Of a stretch of DNA of 64,000 bases, positions 31,555-40,380 are shown in pieces (the stretch's first letter is position 1; each line of letters begins with the position of its first letter). The position numbers and the translations under genes are program-made. Source of the stretch: Duganella fentianensis (lineage in GTDB: Bacteria; Pseudomonadota; Gammaproteobacteria; Burkholderiales; Burkholderiaceae_D); assembly GCF_009857835.1 (NCBI RefSeq), contig NZ_WWCL01000003.1:186001-250000 (forward strand), given 5' to 3'. The notes under the pieces are model-generated. The model made no database searches and was not told the DNA's origin. It worked only from the letters and a program-made list of their open reading frames with translations.

Positions 31555-33273
31555 CTAATGCGACGCAATATCCAGATAACGCCAGTTGGTCAGTTCCACC
31601 GGGTGGCGGCGGTAGTGCAGCAGCCATGGCTGCTGCAGGTCGGCCGAGACGGGATGGGTCAGCAGCACCCACGGCGTATAGGCATGCAGGATGTCGGCCA
31701 GATCGCGGTACAGTGCCGTACGGCGCGGCGTATCGCCAAGCTGGCGGCTTTCTTCGTAGCGCTGGTTGTAGGCGGGCAGGTCGAAGCGGGCGTAGTTGGC
31801 GCGGCCACGGTTGGCGCCATACAGCAGCTGGTAGAAGTTATCGCCATCGGGGAAATCGGCCACCCAGTTAGTCTCGAACATCATCACGGACCCGAGCCGC
31901 GAAGCCTTGATGATTTCCGTTTTCTTGTCGCTCTTGAACACCACGCGCAAACCGATCGCGTTCAGATTCTTGCGCCATAACTCGTCACGCAGCCGTCCCA
32001 CTGTCGATGCTTCGCTATGCATCACTAGCGTCAGCGGCTTGCCGTCCGGCTGGTTGCGGAAACCGTCCGCGCCCTTGCGGTAGCCATAACGTTCCAGCAG
32101 CGCCTGCGCCAGCGCCGGATCGTAGGGAACAGGGCTGCGGTAGGCCGGATCATAGCCGCGCACATTCGGCGGCAGCGGCGTCTGCGCCGCCACGGCCAGC
32201 CCCTTCTTCAGCAACGCCACATCTTCCGCGCTGTTGTAGGACATGGCGATGGCACGCCGCAGCGCCAGCTTGTCCTTGCTGTAGCCGCCGATCAGTGGGT
32301 CTTCCATGTTCATCCACATGTAGTAGGTCTGCAGCACGGGGAAGGGCGACAGCACGATGCCGCGCGCCGCCAGCGCCGGCTGCAGCGTGGGCTGGGCGTC
32401 GGCCGTCAGCACCATATCCTTCATCGATTCGGGCAGCTGCTCGAGGAAATCGAATTCACCATTCAGGAAGCCCAGCACGCGCGACTGGTATTCCTCGACG
32501 ATGCGTAGTTCGATACGGTCCAGCAGCGGCACGCGCCGGCCCTGATAGCTGACAGGACGGAACTGGCGGTTGGCCAGCAGCGTAATGCGGTCGCTATGCT
32601 TCCACTGCCCCATCACGAACGGCCCCGTGCCGACCGGATGATTGCCCGCCTGCGCGCCATAGGCCTGCATCACTTCGCGCGCCACCACCGCCGTGGCAGG
32701 CGTGGCCAGATAGAACAGGAAATTCGGGTCTGGCGCCGTCAGGCGGATGCGCAAAGTGTAGCGGTCCAGCGCCTGCAGACCGGCGATCTCGCGCTCGTAG
32801 CTGAACTGCTGCTTGAGCGCTGCATCGCCAGCCAGTTTGCCATCGAGCAGAAACAGCCACGGCGACTTCAGCACGGGATCGTACAGCCGCTTCAGGCTGT
32901 ACACATAATCCTGCGCCGTCACCTGCCGCCGCTGCCCCTTGAAGGCAGGATCAGGTGTGAAATACACATCCTGACGCAGATGGAAGGTATAGGTCAGCCC
33001 CTGATCCGTCACTTCCGGCATGGCCGTCAGCGTATTCGGTTGCAGTTGCACGGGGCGCGCCAGATAGTCGTAACGCAGCAGCGGGTCGAACAGGTTTTCC
33101 AGCAGACTCAGACTGGCAATATCGGACGCCACGGCCGGGTCCAGCCCCGTCTCGCCCGTGCTGAGAAACGCATGCAGTACTTTCTCCGGCACTTTTTCCT
33201 GTGTCTGCGCCTGTGCGGGCGCACCTAGCATGCCTATCAGAGCCAGTCCGGCCACCACCACTCGTTTCCACAT
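31555..33273 (-). CDS. ABC transporter substrate-binding protein, family 5 (oligopeptide type)
   Basis: A 572-residue periplasmic binding protein of the SBP_bac_5 family (DppA/OppA/MppA). It has a signal peptide (MWKRVVVAGLALIGMLGAPAQA), then ESTGETGLDPAVASDI-like family start, YTFHLRQDVYFTPDP, and DRIELRIVEEYQSRVLGFLNGEFD. No permease or ATPase genes accompany it, so it is an orphan that must use a transporter encoded elsewhere. Being next to a peptidoglycan-turnover region, a murein-peptide ligand is conceivable, but this is inference. It is divergent from the fused SpmA/SpmB-like gene. Confidence 0.88.
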   Translation of the reverse strand: MWKRVVVAGLALIGMLGAPAQAQTQEKVPEKVLHAFLSTGETGLDPAVASDIASLSLLENLFDPLLRYDYLARPVQLQPNTLTAMPEVTDQGLTYTFHLRQDVYFTPDPAFKGQRRQVTAQDYVYSLKRLYDPVLKSPWLFLLDGKLAGDAALKQQFSYEREIAGLQALDRYTLRIRLTAPDPNFLFYLATPATAVVAREVMQAYGAQAGNHPVGTGPFVMGQWKHSDRITLLANRQFRPVSYQGRRVPLLDRIELRIVEEYQSRVLGFLNGEFDFLEQLPESMKDMVLTADAQPTLQPALAARGIVLSPFPVLQTYYMWMNMEDPLIGGYSKDKLALRRAIAMSYNSAEDVALLKKGLAVAAQTPLPPNVRGYDPAYRSPVPYDPALAQALLERYGYRKGADGFRNQPDGKPLTLVMHSEASTVGRLRDELWRKNLNAIGLRVVFKSDKKTEIIKASRLGSVMMFETNWVADFPDGDNFYQLLYGANRGRANYARFDLPAYNQRYEESRQLGDTPRRTALYRDLADILHAYTPWVLLTHPVSADLQQPWLLHYRRHPVELTNWRYLDIASH

Positions 33274-33382
33274 ACCCGCTTTCCCACATCCGCGAACTAA
33301 AGCGGCAGCTTATAACTTTTTTGACCAGCATATCCACTCCCAGCCGCTATACTTGGCCTGTCTTTCCCACTTTTTTGCCGAT

Positions 33383-34621
33383 ATGTCGCTCAATTACATC
33401 TGGTCCGGCTTTTTCCTGATCGGCTTCATAGCCGCCGTGGCGCAGTTCCTGCTGTCCGGCGACACGGAAATCTTCAAGCGCATCATTGACGGCACCTTCG
33501 ATTCGGCCCGTACCGGCGTGATGGACATCGCCCTGCCGCTGGCCGGCGTGATGACGCTATGGCTGGGCATTATGAACATCGGCGAAAAGGCCGGCGCCAT
33601 CGATCTGCTGGCGCGTCTGATTGCGCCTTTCTTCTCGCGCATCTTCCCCGGCGTACCATCGCAGCATCCGGCCACCGGCCACATGGTGATGAATTTCTCG
33701 GCCAATCTGCTAGGCCTCGACAATGCCGCCACACCGTTCGGCCTGAAGGCCATGGAAAGCCTGCAAACGCTCAACCCCAACAAGGACGAACCGACCGATG
33801 CGCAGATCATGTTTCTGGTGCTGCATACCTCGGGCCTGACGTTGATTCCGCTGGCCATCATGGCGCAGCGCTCCATTCTCGGCGCGGCCGATCCGTCCGA
33901 CATCTTCATCCCCTGCATGATCGCCACCTACGTGGCCACCGTCACGGGCATCATCGCGGTGTCTATCCGCCAGCGCATCAACCTGTTCAACACGGTGGTG
34001 ATGGGCTGGCTGGGCGGCATGACGGCCGCCATTGCGGGCGTGGTGTGGTACTTCACCCACTACCTGAGCAAGCAGGAAATCGAACTGGTGTCCAAAGTCT
34101 TCAGCAATCTGGTGCTGCTGCTGGTGATCGTCGGCTTCATCGTCGGCGCCTTGCGGCGCAAGGTGAATGTGTACGAGGCGTTCATCGAAGGGGCCAAAGG
34201 CGGCATCCAGACTTCCATCACCGTGATTCCCTATCTGGTGGGGATGCTGGTGGCGATCAGCGTGATCCGCAATGCCGGTGTGCTCAACTTCGTCATCGAC
34301 GGCTTTGGCTGGATCTTCGCCCAGCTAGGCGTCAACGCCGATTTCGTGCCGGCCCTGCCGACCGCGCTGATGAAGCCCCTGAGCGGCAGCGCCGCCAAGG
34401 CCATGATGATAGACACCATGCGCCAGTATGGCGTGGACTCCTTCGTCGGCCGGCTGGCCTGCGTATTCAACGGCTCGGCCGATACCACCTTCTACATCGT
34501 CGCGCTGTATTTCGGTTCGGTGGGCATACGCAAGACCCGCTACGCCATTTCCTGCGGCCTGATCGCCGATCTGGCCGGCGTGATCGCGGCGATTTTCGTC
34601 GCCTATGTGTTCTTCCACTGA
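33383..34621 (+). CDS. Nucleoside recognition (Gate) domain membrane protein, fused SpmA/SpmB-like
   Basis: A 412-residue integral membrane protein with two Gate-type domains: an N-terminal half resembling SpmA (TFDSARTGVMDIALPLAGVMTLWLG near 40, VMNFSANLLGLDNAATPFGL near 110) and a C-terminal half resembling SpmB (VYEAFIEGAKGGIQTSI, PTALMKPLSGSAAKAMMID, CVFNGSADTTFYIVALYFGSVG). In spore formers these are separate genes; the fused form is usual in proteobacteria, where its transported substrate is not established. The MSLNYIWSGFF start at 33383 was preferred over a longer frame whose first part is non-homologous. It precedes dacB by 22 bp. Confidence 0.86.
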   Translation: MSLNYIWSGFFLIGFIAAVAQFLLSGDTEIFKRIIDGTFDSARTGVMDIALPLAGVMTLWLGIMNIGEKAGAIDLLARLIAPFFSRIFPGVPSQHPATGHMVMNFSANLLGLDNAATPFGLKAMESLQTLNPNKDEPTDAQIMFLVLHTSGLTLIPLAIMAQRSILGAADPSDIFIPCMIATYVATVTGIIAVSIRQRINLFNTVVMGWLGGMTAAIAGVVWYFTHYLSKQEIELVSKVFSNLVLLLVIVGFIVGALRRKVNVYEAFIEGAKGGIQTSITVIPYLVGMLVAISVIRNAGVLNFVIDGFGWIFAQLGVNADFVPALPTALMKPLSGSAAKAMMIDTMRQYGVDSFVGRLACVFNGSADTTFYIVALYFGSVGIRKTRYAISCGLIADLAGVIAAIFVAYVFFH

Positions 34622-34643
34622 TTAGCGCAAGAGAGCCTGCACC

Positions 34644-36122
34644 ATGCTGCTACGCCGTACCATCCTCGCTGCCCTGTTCACTGCCACTGCCGTATTGGCG
34701 CGCGGCGCGATGGCAGCCGACCTGCCCGACGCTATCAGCACCTTGCTGAGCACTGCCAATATTCCGCAGCAGGCGGCAGGCATCGTCGTCATGCGCGGCA
34801 ACCAGACGCTGATTGACCATAACAGTAGCCAGAGCATGCAGCCCGCTTCCACCATGAAGCTGATTACCACGCTGGCTGCGCTGGAACAGCTGGGACCAGC
34901 CTTCCGCGCCCGCACCGAGCTGCGCACCACGGCAGATATCGATCATGGCGTACTCAAAGGCGATCTGATCGTGCGCGGTGGTGCCGATGTCGATCTCAAT
35001 GAAGACGTGCTGCTGCATCTGCTGCAGGCCTTGCGCAATCAGGGCATACGCAAGATCAAGGGCGACGTGATACTGGACCGCCAGCTATTCCAGCCGGCCC
35101 GCCCCGATCTGGGCCAGCCGCCGTTCGACGAATTCCCGTGGGCCTACTACAACGTGATCCCCGATGCGCTACTCACCCACAGCAATCTGCTGCAGGTGGA
35201 ACTGCGCGCCAGCGCCAGCGAACTGTCGGTGGTGATGCTGCCGGAGCTGGAGCAGGTCAGCGTCAAGGCCGATCTGCAACTGGTCGATGCCCCCTGCGCC
35301 AGCTGGGAAAAAGACTGGCGCACGCCGGAAGTACGCCGCCGTGGCGACCAGCTGACGGTGATTCTGCATGGCCGCTACCCGCGCAACTGCAACCGCTCCA
35401 CCAGCCTCGATGTGCTCGACCACCACGATTTTCTGGCCCGTCTGCTGCGCGCCCAGTGGCGCAAGCTGGGCGGCAGCCTGAGTGGCGAAGTACGCGAAGC
35501 CGAAGCGGCAGGACTGGCACCGGACAGCCGTTTGCTGGCCGAACACCAGTCACGCTCGCTGCCGGAAATGCTGCGCGATGTGAACAAGCACTCCGATAAT
35601 ACCCTCGCCCGCACCGTCTACCTGATGCTGGGCAGCCTGCAGGCCGATGCAGCGCTGGGCAGCAAGCCGCTAGCGGCCGACGACAGCGTAGCCAGCACCC
35701 AGATGCGGGCCGATCTGGCCATCCGTAGCTGGCTGCAATCGCAGCGCATCAGCGCCGACGGGCTGGTACTGGAAAACGGTTCCGGCCTGTCACGGCTCGA
35801 GCGGGCCACGCCAGCGCAGATGGCGGCCGTGCTGCAGGCCGGCCTACGCAGCCCATGGATGCCGGAGTTCCTTGCTGCGCTGCCCATCGCCGGCACCGAT
35901 GGCACCATGCGCAAACGCCTCAAGGATAGCCCGGCCACGCGCCGCGCCCGTATCAAGACGGGCACGCTGAACGGCATTACCGCGATTGCCGGCTATGTCT
36001 ACGATGCGGCCAACCAGCCCTGCGTGGTAGTGGCCTTCCTCAATGACGAGCATGTGGCCGGTGGCGTCGGGCGCAATGTCCTCGATGGCCTGATCGAATG
36101 GGTGGCGCGCTCGGCGCCCTGA
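34644..36122 (+). CDS. dacB: D-Ala-D-Ala carboxypeptidase/endopeptidase (PBP4, peptidase S13)
   Basis: A periplasmic low-molecular-mass penicillin-binding protein that trims pentapeptides and opens DD-crosslinks in peptidoglycan. It is 492 residues with a signal peptide (to about Ala25). Active-site motifs are Ser69-x-x-Lys72 (QPASTMKLITTL), SDN (KHSDNTLAR) and KTG (IKTGTLNGITAIAGYV). A long insertion between SxxK and SDN is typical of class C. It follows the Gate-domain gene by 22 bp and converges on the dipeptidase gene. Confidence 0.94.
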   Translation: MLLRRTILAALFTATAVLARGAMAADLPDAISTLLSTANIPQQAAGIVVMRGNQTLIDHNSSQSMQPASTMKLITTLAALEQLGPAFRARTELRTTADIDHGVLKGDLIVRGGADVDLNEDVLLHLLQALRNQGIRKIKGDVILDRQLFQPARPDLGQPPFDEFPWAYYNVIPDALLTHSNLLQVELRASASELSVVMLPELEQVSVKADLQLVDAPCASWEKDWRTPEVRRRGDQLTVILHGRYPRNCNRSTSLDVLDHHDFLARLLRAQWRKLGGSLSGEVREAEAAGLAPDSRLLAEHQSRSLPEMLRDVNKHSDNTLARTVYLMLGSLQADAALGSKPLAADDSVASTQMRADLAIRSWLQSQRISADGLVLENGSGLSRLERATPAQMAAVLQAGLRSPWMPEFLAALPIAGTDGTMRKRLKDSPATRRARIKTGTLNGITAIAGYVYDAANQPCVVVAFLNDEHVAGGVGRNVLDGLIEWVARSAP

Positions 36123-36152
36123 TGATTGTGCTCTGACGATGCCGCGCAGCCG

Positions 36153-36776
36153 CTAGAGCACGCGCGTGTAGGTGCGTCGCACATGCTGGCGGTCGCCGCA
36201 ATCGAAATGCCACCACTCGCTGTTGATGCCGTAAAAACCGGCCAGCAACATGGCATTGCGCAGCAGGTGGCGGTTGTTGCACTGGGTGCGCGTCAGCTCG
36301 CCACGCTCCAGCATCACCGTCTCCAGCGCTGGCTGCGAGCGCTCGGACAGATCATCGAAAGCCGTGCCCATATCCAGCTCTAGTCCTGCCTTATCGACGA
36401 TGGTTAGGTCCAGCGCCATGCCGAAGGAATGGATGGAGCCGCGCACCGGTTCGGCGATATAGCCCAGCAAATCCGTACCCTGCAAGGTCTGCCACAGCTG
36501 CTCCTGCACCCGCTGCGGGCGCAGCGCATCGAGTATCAGCAGGCGGTAGCCGGGGCGCTGGCGCGCCAGCCATGCCACCGCCTGTTCCAGCGCGGCAGCC
36601 GCATCCCTGTGCAGCCAGGCGCAATCGAGCGGGTTATACAGGTCGCGGCCCACAAAATTATCCGGCGTGGCATAGCGCAGATCGACCGCAATGCCTTCGA
36701 TGCTATTGAGGTGGCGGAAAGCCGCATGGCCATCGATGGCTTCGCAAGGCAGAGTGCTTGCGCTGGTGATGGTCAT
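36153..36776 (-). CDS. ddpX: D-Ala-D-Ala dipeptidase, M15 family (VanX/DdpX-like)
   Basis: A 207-residue zinc dipeptidase hydrolysing D-Ala-D-Ala. Zinc ligands fall in SIHSFGMALDLTIVD (SxHxxGxAxD, near residue 115) and EWWHFD (near 190). No lipobox or clear signal peptide is seen, so it is probably cytosolic. There are no vanH/vanA-type genes, which argues for a recycling role (DdpX-like) rather than vancomycin resistance. It is the last gene of a six-gene minus-strand run and lies 11 bp after the amidase. Confidence 0.87.
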   Translation of the reverse strand: MTITSASTLPCEAIDGHAAFRHLNSIEGIAVDLRYATPDNFVGRDLYNPLDCAWLHRDAAAALEQAVAWLARQRPGYRLLILDALRPQRVQEQLWQTLQGTDLLGYIAEPVRGSIHSFGMALDLTIVDKAGLELDMGTAFDDLSERSQPALETVMLERGELTRTQCNNRHLLRNAMLLAGFYGINSEWWHFDCGDRQHVRRTYTRVL

Positions 36777-36787
36777 GGCGCGGCTCC

Positions 36788-37678
36788 CTATCGGCTGGAC
36801 GTGCTGCGTGGCAGGGCTGCGCTGGCTGGCACGGGTGCCGGTGCTGGCGTGGGTGCAGCGGGCGCGGGCAGTTCCGGCACAGGGCTGGTCAGCACATCGA
36901 GCAGTGCGGCCGTTTCCGCGTCCGGCGTGCCGTCATACAGCGACTGGCGGTACTTGGACTGGAACACCACCAGTACATTGCGCGTGGCCTGATCCAGTTC
37001 GCCCGTCTGCGGCGTGGCATAGCCAACCTGCGCCAGTTTGCGCTGGAACCACGCCACATCGGGCAGCTGCTCCGTGAAGAGGGGCAGACGCGCGCCCACG
37101 CGGCTAGCTTCTGGCCACGCCAGCAATCCCGCATCGGCCAGCTGCTTCCACGGGAACATGGGCCCCGGGTCCTGCTTGCGCTGGGGCGCAATATCGTTGT
37201 GCCCGAGGATGTTCTCCGGCTTGATGTTGTAGCGTGCCACCAGCTGCTTTAGTAGCAGGATCAGCTGGTCGATCTGGGCCTGCTTGAACGGTGCGTACAC
37301 GCGCCCCTGCGCCGTTTCGGTAAAACCGGGATTGACGATTTCGATGCCTATCGAGGCGGAATTGAGCTGGTTGTAGATTTTCCAGCTACTCAGGCCAGCG
37401 TGGTTGGACTGCCGCGACTCGTCCACCAGCGCATAGAAGAATGGCTGATCCGTGTCGGTCAGAAGATAGTGGGCGCTTACATCCTGCTGCGTAAGGATCT
37501 TGATGGAACGGGGCAGATCGGCCACCGTGTAGTGCAGGATGATGTACTTGATCCGCTCGCTCTGGCCGCGCGCCGTCAGGCTTTTATCGATGCGCGGGCC
37601 GGCCGGCGCCACCGTGGCGCAACCGGACAGCAGGGAGACGGCGGCCGTCAGCGCCACCAGCGGAAGTAACTTGCTCAT
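36788..37678 (-). CDS. N-acetylmuramoyl-L-alanine amidase (AmiD/AmpD-like) lipoprotein
   Basis: Cleaves the amide bond between MurNAc or anhydro-MurNAc and the stem peptide. It is 296 residues from MSKLLPLVALTAAV, with lipobox LLSGC; an upstream extension of the frame was rejected because the lipoprotein signal begins here. The amidase_2 domain (about 45-195) has zinc ligands in YIILHYTV and GHNDIAPQRKQDPGPMFPW; a C-terminal peptidoglycan-binding domain (VAWFQRKLAQVGYA...TRNVLVVFQSKYR) follows. The C terminus is Pro/Ala-rich. Being a lipoprotein, it matches AmiD more than cytosolic AmpD. Confidence 0.92.
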   Translation of the reverse strand: MSKLLPLVALTAAVSLLSGCATVAPAGPRIDKSLTARGQSERIKYIILHYTVADLPRSIKILTQQDVSAHYLLTDTDQPFFYALVDESRQSNHAGLSSWKIYNQLNSASIGIEIVNPGFTETAQGRVYAPFKQAQIDQLILLLKQLVARYNIKPENILGHNDIAPQRKQDPGPMFPWKQLADAGLLAWPEASRVGARLPLFTEQLPDVAWFQRKLAQVGYATPQTGELDQATRNVLVVFQSKYRQSLYDGTPDAETAALLDVLTSPVPELPAPAAPTPAPAPVPASAALPRSTSSR

Positions 37679-37694
37679 ATTTGCTCTCGTACGA

Positions 37695-38606
37695 TCAATT
37701 CTGGCAGTGTAGTGCAATGCGGGCTGCTGCGTGGTGGGCCTGTGTGGCTTTTTGTCGCAGCACCTGCGTGGCCGGCAGCGCCGCGCGCATGCTGGCCGCA
37801 ATCAGCGGGTGCAGGGTGGACGCCCGCCCGCTCAGCACCATGGGGCGCTCGCCATAGCGGCGCACCAGCGCCAGTCCGATACGCGCCAGCTCCTCGCCCG
37901 CGCGCCGCAGGATGGCCTGCGCAACGGGATCGCTGTCGGCACTGGCAGCAACGGCCAGCGCCAGCTCACCGAGCGCACCGCGCTCCTGACCATATACGAA
38001 CTGGCGCGACAGCGCCCAGTCGCTACCGCCTATGCGTTCGAACATGGCCTGCGCCAGCGCCGACTGCTGCCAGCTCTCGGGCGCTTCATCTTCCAGCCGC
38101 CAGATGTGGCGCAGCGCTTCGCGTGCGATCCAGTAGCCGCCGCCACCATCGTCGAGCAGCACGCCACGCCCGCCGGCACGATGCAGCGCTCCTTGCGGGT
38201 CTATCCATGCTGCGATGGAGCCGGTACCGGCATACACCAGATAGCCCTCGCCCAAAGCAAAACTATCGAGATAGGCGATTTCGATATCGCTGCGCAGCTG
38301 CACCGCCGCCAGCGGTAGTTGCAGTGCATCGGCCAGCCATTGCGCCGGTTGCGCTGCTGCGCCATCGAAGCCGGTCAGCCCTGCACACACGCCTTGCGGG
38401 CGGCTATGCGCTGGCGCATGGTCCAGCACCTGTGCTGCCAGCTGCTGCAGCATAGCCTGTACGGCATTGCGGCCCGCCTCGTTCTGCATCTGGTTGACGG
38501 AAAGCCCGGCCACCGCGCCTTCGGCGACGATCTGCCCATCCGCTGCGGCCAGTGCCCAGCGGGTCTGCGTGCCGCCCGCATCGATGCCTAATCCGTAAGC
38601 ACGCAT
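37695..38606 (-). CDS. BadF/BadG-type sugar kinase (N-acetylglucosamine kinase-like)
   Basis: A 303-residue ASKHA-fold kinase of the BadF/BadG/BcrA/BcrD ATPase family, the group containing GlcNAc and MurNAc kinases. Phosphate-1 motif is LGIDAGGTQTRWALA, phosphate-2 is YLVYAGTGSIAAW, and there is the sugar-kinase-like RAGGRGVLLDDGGGGYWI. It sits 16 bp upstream of the amidase gene and 11 bp after a GHL10-like glycosidase gene, so phosphorylation of an amino sugar released from cell wall (or chitin) is likely. The exact sugar cannot be told. Confidence 0.85.
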   Translation of the reverse strand: MRAYGLGIDAGGTQTRWALAAADGQIVAEGAVAGLSVNQMQNEAGRNAVQAMLQQLAAQVLDHAPAHSRPQGVCAGLTGFDGAAAQPAQWLADALQLPLAAVQLRSDIEIAYLDSFALGEGYLVYAGTGSIAAWIDPQGALHRAGGRGVLLDDGGGGYWIAREALRHIWRLEDEAPESWQQSALAQAMFERIGGSDWALSRQFVYGQERGALGELALAVAASADSDPVAQAILRRAGEELARIGLALVRRYGERPMVLSGRASTLHPLIAASMRAALPATQVLRQKATQAHHAAARIALHCQN

Positions 38607-38617
38607 GGTCGGGTGCC

Positions 38618-40297
38618 TTAGCGCAGAACGGTGACCCGCTCGCTCTCGTTGCCCAGCCGGTCCACCGCGCTGACCACCACCGCCTGCGCCGCACCAGCCG
38701 CTGCATCATCAGCCAGCAGCACTAGTGCGCGCGTGGCCGGTGCCACGCTGAAGCGCCACTCGCTGCCGTAGCGCGACCAGATGGCGTATTGCGCCACCGG
38801 CTTGCCACCGCTAGCCGACAGCTTCAGCGCCAGCCCGTTGGCTTCACGCCGCGTGCCCACCGTCGGTGCAGGCGGCAGGGTATTCCCCAGCCACGGCGTG
38901 GCCGGTGTCAGCGCAGGACTCTGGTAGCTCTGGGCTTTCAGCTGTTCGCTGATGCCTTTGCGGTTCTCCATCAGCGCAGCGATGCTGAAATGCACATGAC
39001 CGCCCACGCTGGCGCGGCTGCGCGTGACGGCGATCTGCTTGAGGATCTCTTCCGGCGCAAAGGCCTTGCTGCTGCGGTCTATGCGGCTGGTGTACAGACC
39101 GGGCCAGATGTGGCGCGCGCGGGTATTCTGCGCCACCCAGTAATCGAGCAGCACATCGAAGGCCTGCGGCGCCTGCGACACGGGCCAGTACAGCTGCGGC
39201 GCCAGATAATCGAGCCAGCCATTGGCCAGCCACAGTTCCGCGTCGGCATACAGCTTGTCGTACTGGCTGAAACCGGCGATACCGGGCGGGCGGCGTTCAG
39301 GCTTGCCGATACCGAAAGGGCTGATGCCGAATCGTACCCAGCTCTTTTCCTTGTGGATGCCCTGATACAGCGCCTCGATCAGGCGGTTCACATTCTGGCG
39401 CCGCCAGCCTGCGCGATCGAGCGTGCCGCCGTCGAGCAGATAGCGCTGCCACGAAGGCTGGTCGGGGAATTCCAGTTCCTGCTTCGCCCCCACGCCCGCA
39501 TCGAGCGCCACGCCTTCCGGCCCCGCCGTGTTGGCACTGGCATCGACCGGATAAGGGTAGAAGTAATCGTCGATATGCACGCCATCCACATCGTAGCGAC
39601 GCACCACATCGAGCACCACATCCAGCGTACGCTGGGCTGCTGCCGCTTCGCCCGGGTCCATCCACAGATAGCGGCCATACGATTTCACCACGGCCGGATC
39701 GGTATTGGCGATATGGTTGGCAGCCAGCGGCGACTTGGCCGTGGCGTGGCGCGCCCGATAGGGGTTGAACCATGCATGCAGTTCCATGCCGCGGGCATGG
39801 GCCTGTTCGATCCAGAACTGCAGCGGGTCCCACGGCGTGGCCGGTGCACGGCCCTGCTGGCCCGTGAGGAATTCCGACCATGGCTCCAGCGGCGAAGGGT
39901 AGATCGCATCGGCGCTAGGGCGCACCTGCAGCACGATGGCATTCAGGCCCACGGCCTGCGCGCGGTCGAGTATTGCCAGCGCTTCGGCCTGCTGCCTGGC
40001 CATGCCCAGATTATTCCGGCTCGGCCAGTCGATATTGGCGACGGTGGAAACCCATGCGGCACGGAATTCGCGCGGCGCGGGCGGCGGCTGGCTGGCATCG
40101 ACGGCAACGGGCGCAACGGACTGCTGGCCAGCGCCAGCGGACACGGCAGGAGACTGCGGCTGCGGCTGGGCTCCACTGGCACCGGCCGGACCGGCAGACG
40201 GCGCCACCGGCGTGCTGGAACAGCCCTCCAGCAACAGTGAAATTGCCCCTGCGGCAGCAGCCGATAAAGTCAGCCGCTTTTTTGCATTAAAAACCAA
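38618..40297 (-). CDS. Glycoside hydrolase-like (GHL10, DUF187) lipoprotein
   Basis: A 559-residue exported protein with a (beta/alpha)8 glycoside-hydrolase-like domain of the GHL10/DUF187 family. The domain begins PREFRAAWVSTVANIDWPS (near residue 78) and contains RRYDVDGVHIDDYFYPYP (near 240) and DYLAPQLYWP. The N terminus has a hydrophobic signal ending LLLEGCSS, a lipobox with an unusual Glu at -2. Start is a TTG at 40297 with GGGGAA upstream. A C-terminal beta-sandwich-like tail follows. Family members are thought to act on peptidoglycan or other polysaccharides; the position between ampG and a sugar kinase supports a cell-wall substrate. Confidence 0.85.
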   Translation of the reverse strand: MVFNAKKRLTLSAAAAGAISLLLEGCSSTPVAPSAGPAGASGAQPQPQSPAVSAGAGQQSVAPVAVDASQPPPAPREFRAAWVSTVANIDWPSRNNLGMARQQAEALAILDRAQAVGLNAIVLQVRPSADAIYPSPLEPWSEFLTGQQGRAPATPWDPLQFWIEQAHARGMELHAWFNPYRARHATAKSPLAANHIANTDPAVVKSYGRYLWMDPGEAAAAQRTLDVVLDVVRRYDVDGVHIDDYFYPYPVDASANTAGPEGVALDAGVGAKQELEFPDQPSWQRYLLDGGTLDRAGWRRQNVNRLIEALYQGIHKEKSWVRFGISPFGIGKPERRPPGIAGFSQYDKLYADAELWLANGWLDYLAPQLYWPVSQAPQAFDVLLDYWVAQNTRARHIWPGLYTSRIDRSSKAFAPEEILKQIAVTRSRASVGGHVHFSIAALMENRKGISEQLKAQSYQSPALTPATPWLGNTLPPAPTVGTRREANGLALKLSASGGKPVAQYAIWSRYGSEWRFSVAPATRALVLLADDAAAGAAQAVVVSAVDRLGNESERVTVLR

Positions 40298-40380
40298 AAC
40301 CGTTCCCCGTATCGAATAAGCCCCCGTATTGTAGCGGAAGCGCGGCGGCCAGTTTTACAGCGCGCGCCGCACCAGCAGCG

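Noticed and set aside
36153-36776. Vancomycin resistance (vanX) interpretation of the D-Ala-D-Ala dipeptidase
   Set aside because: No vanH, vanA/B ligase or vanRS is present; the operon context is wall recycling.
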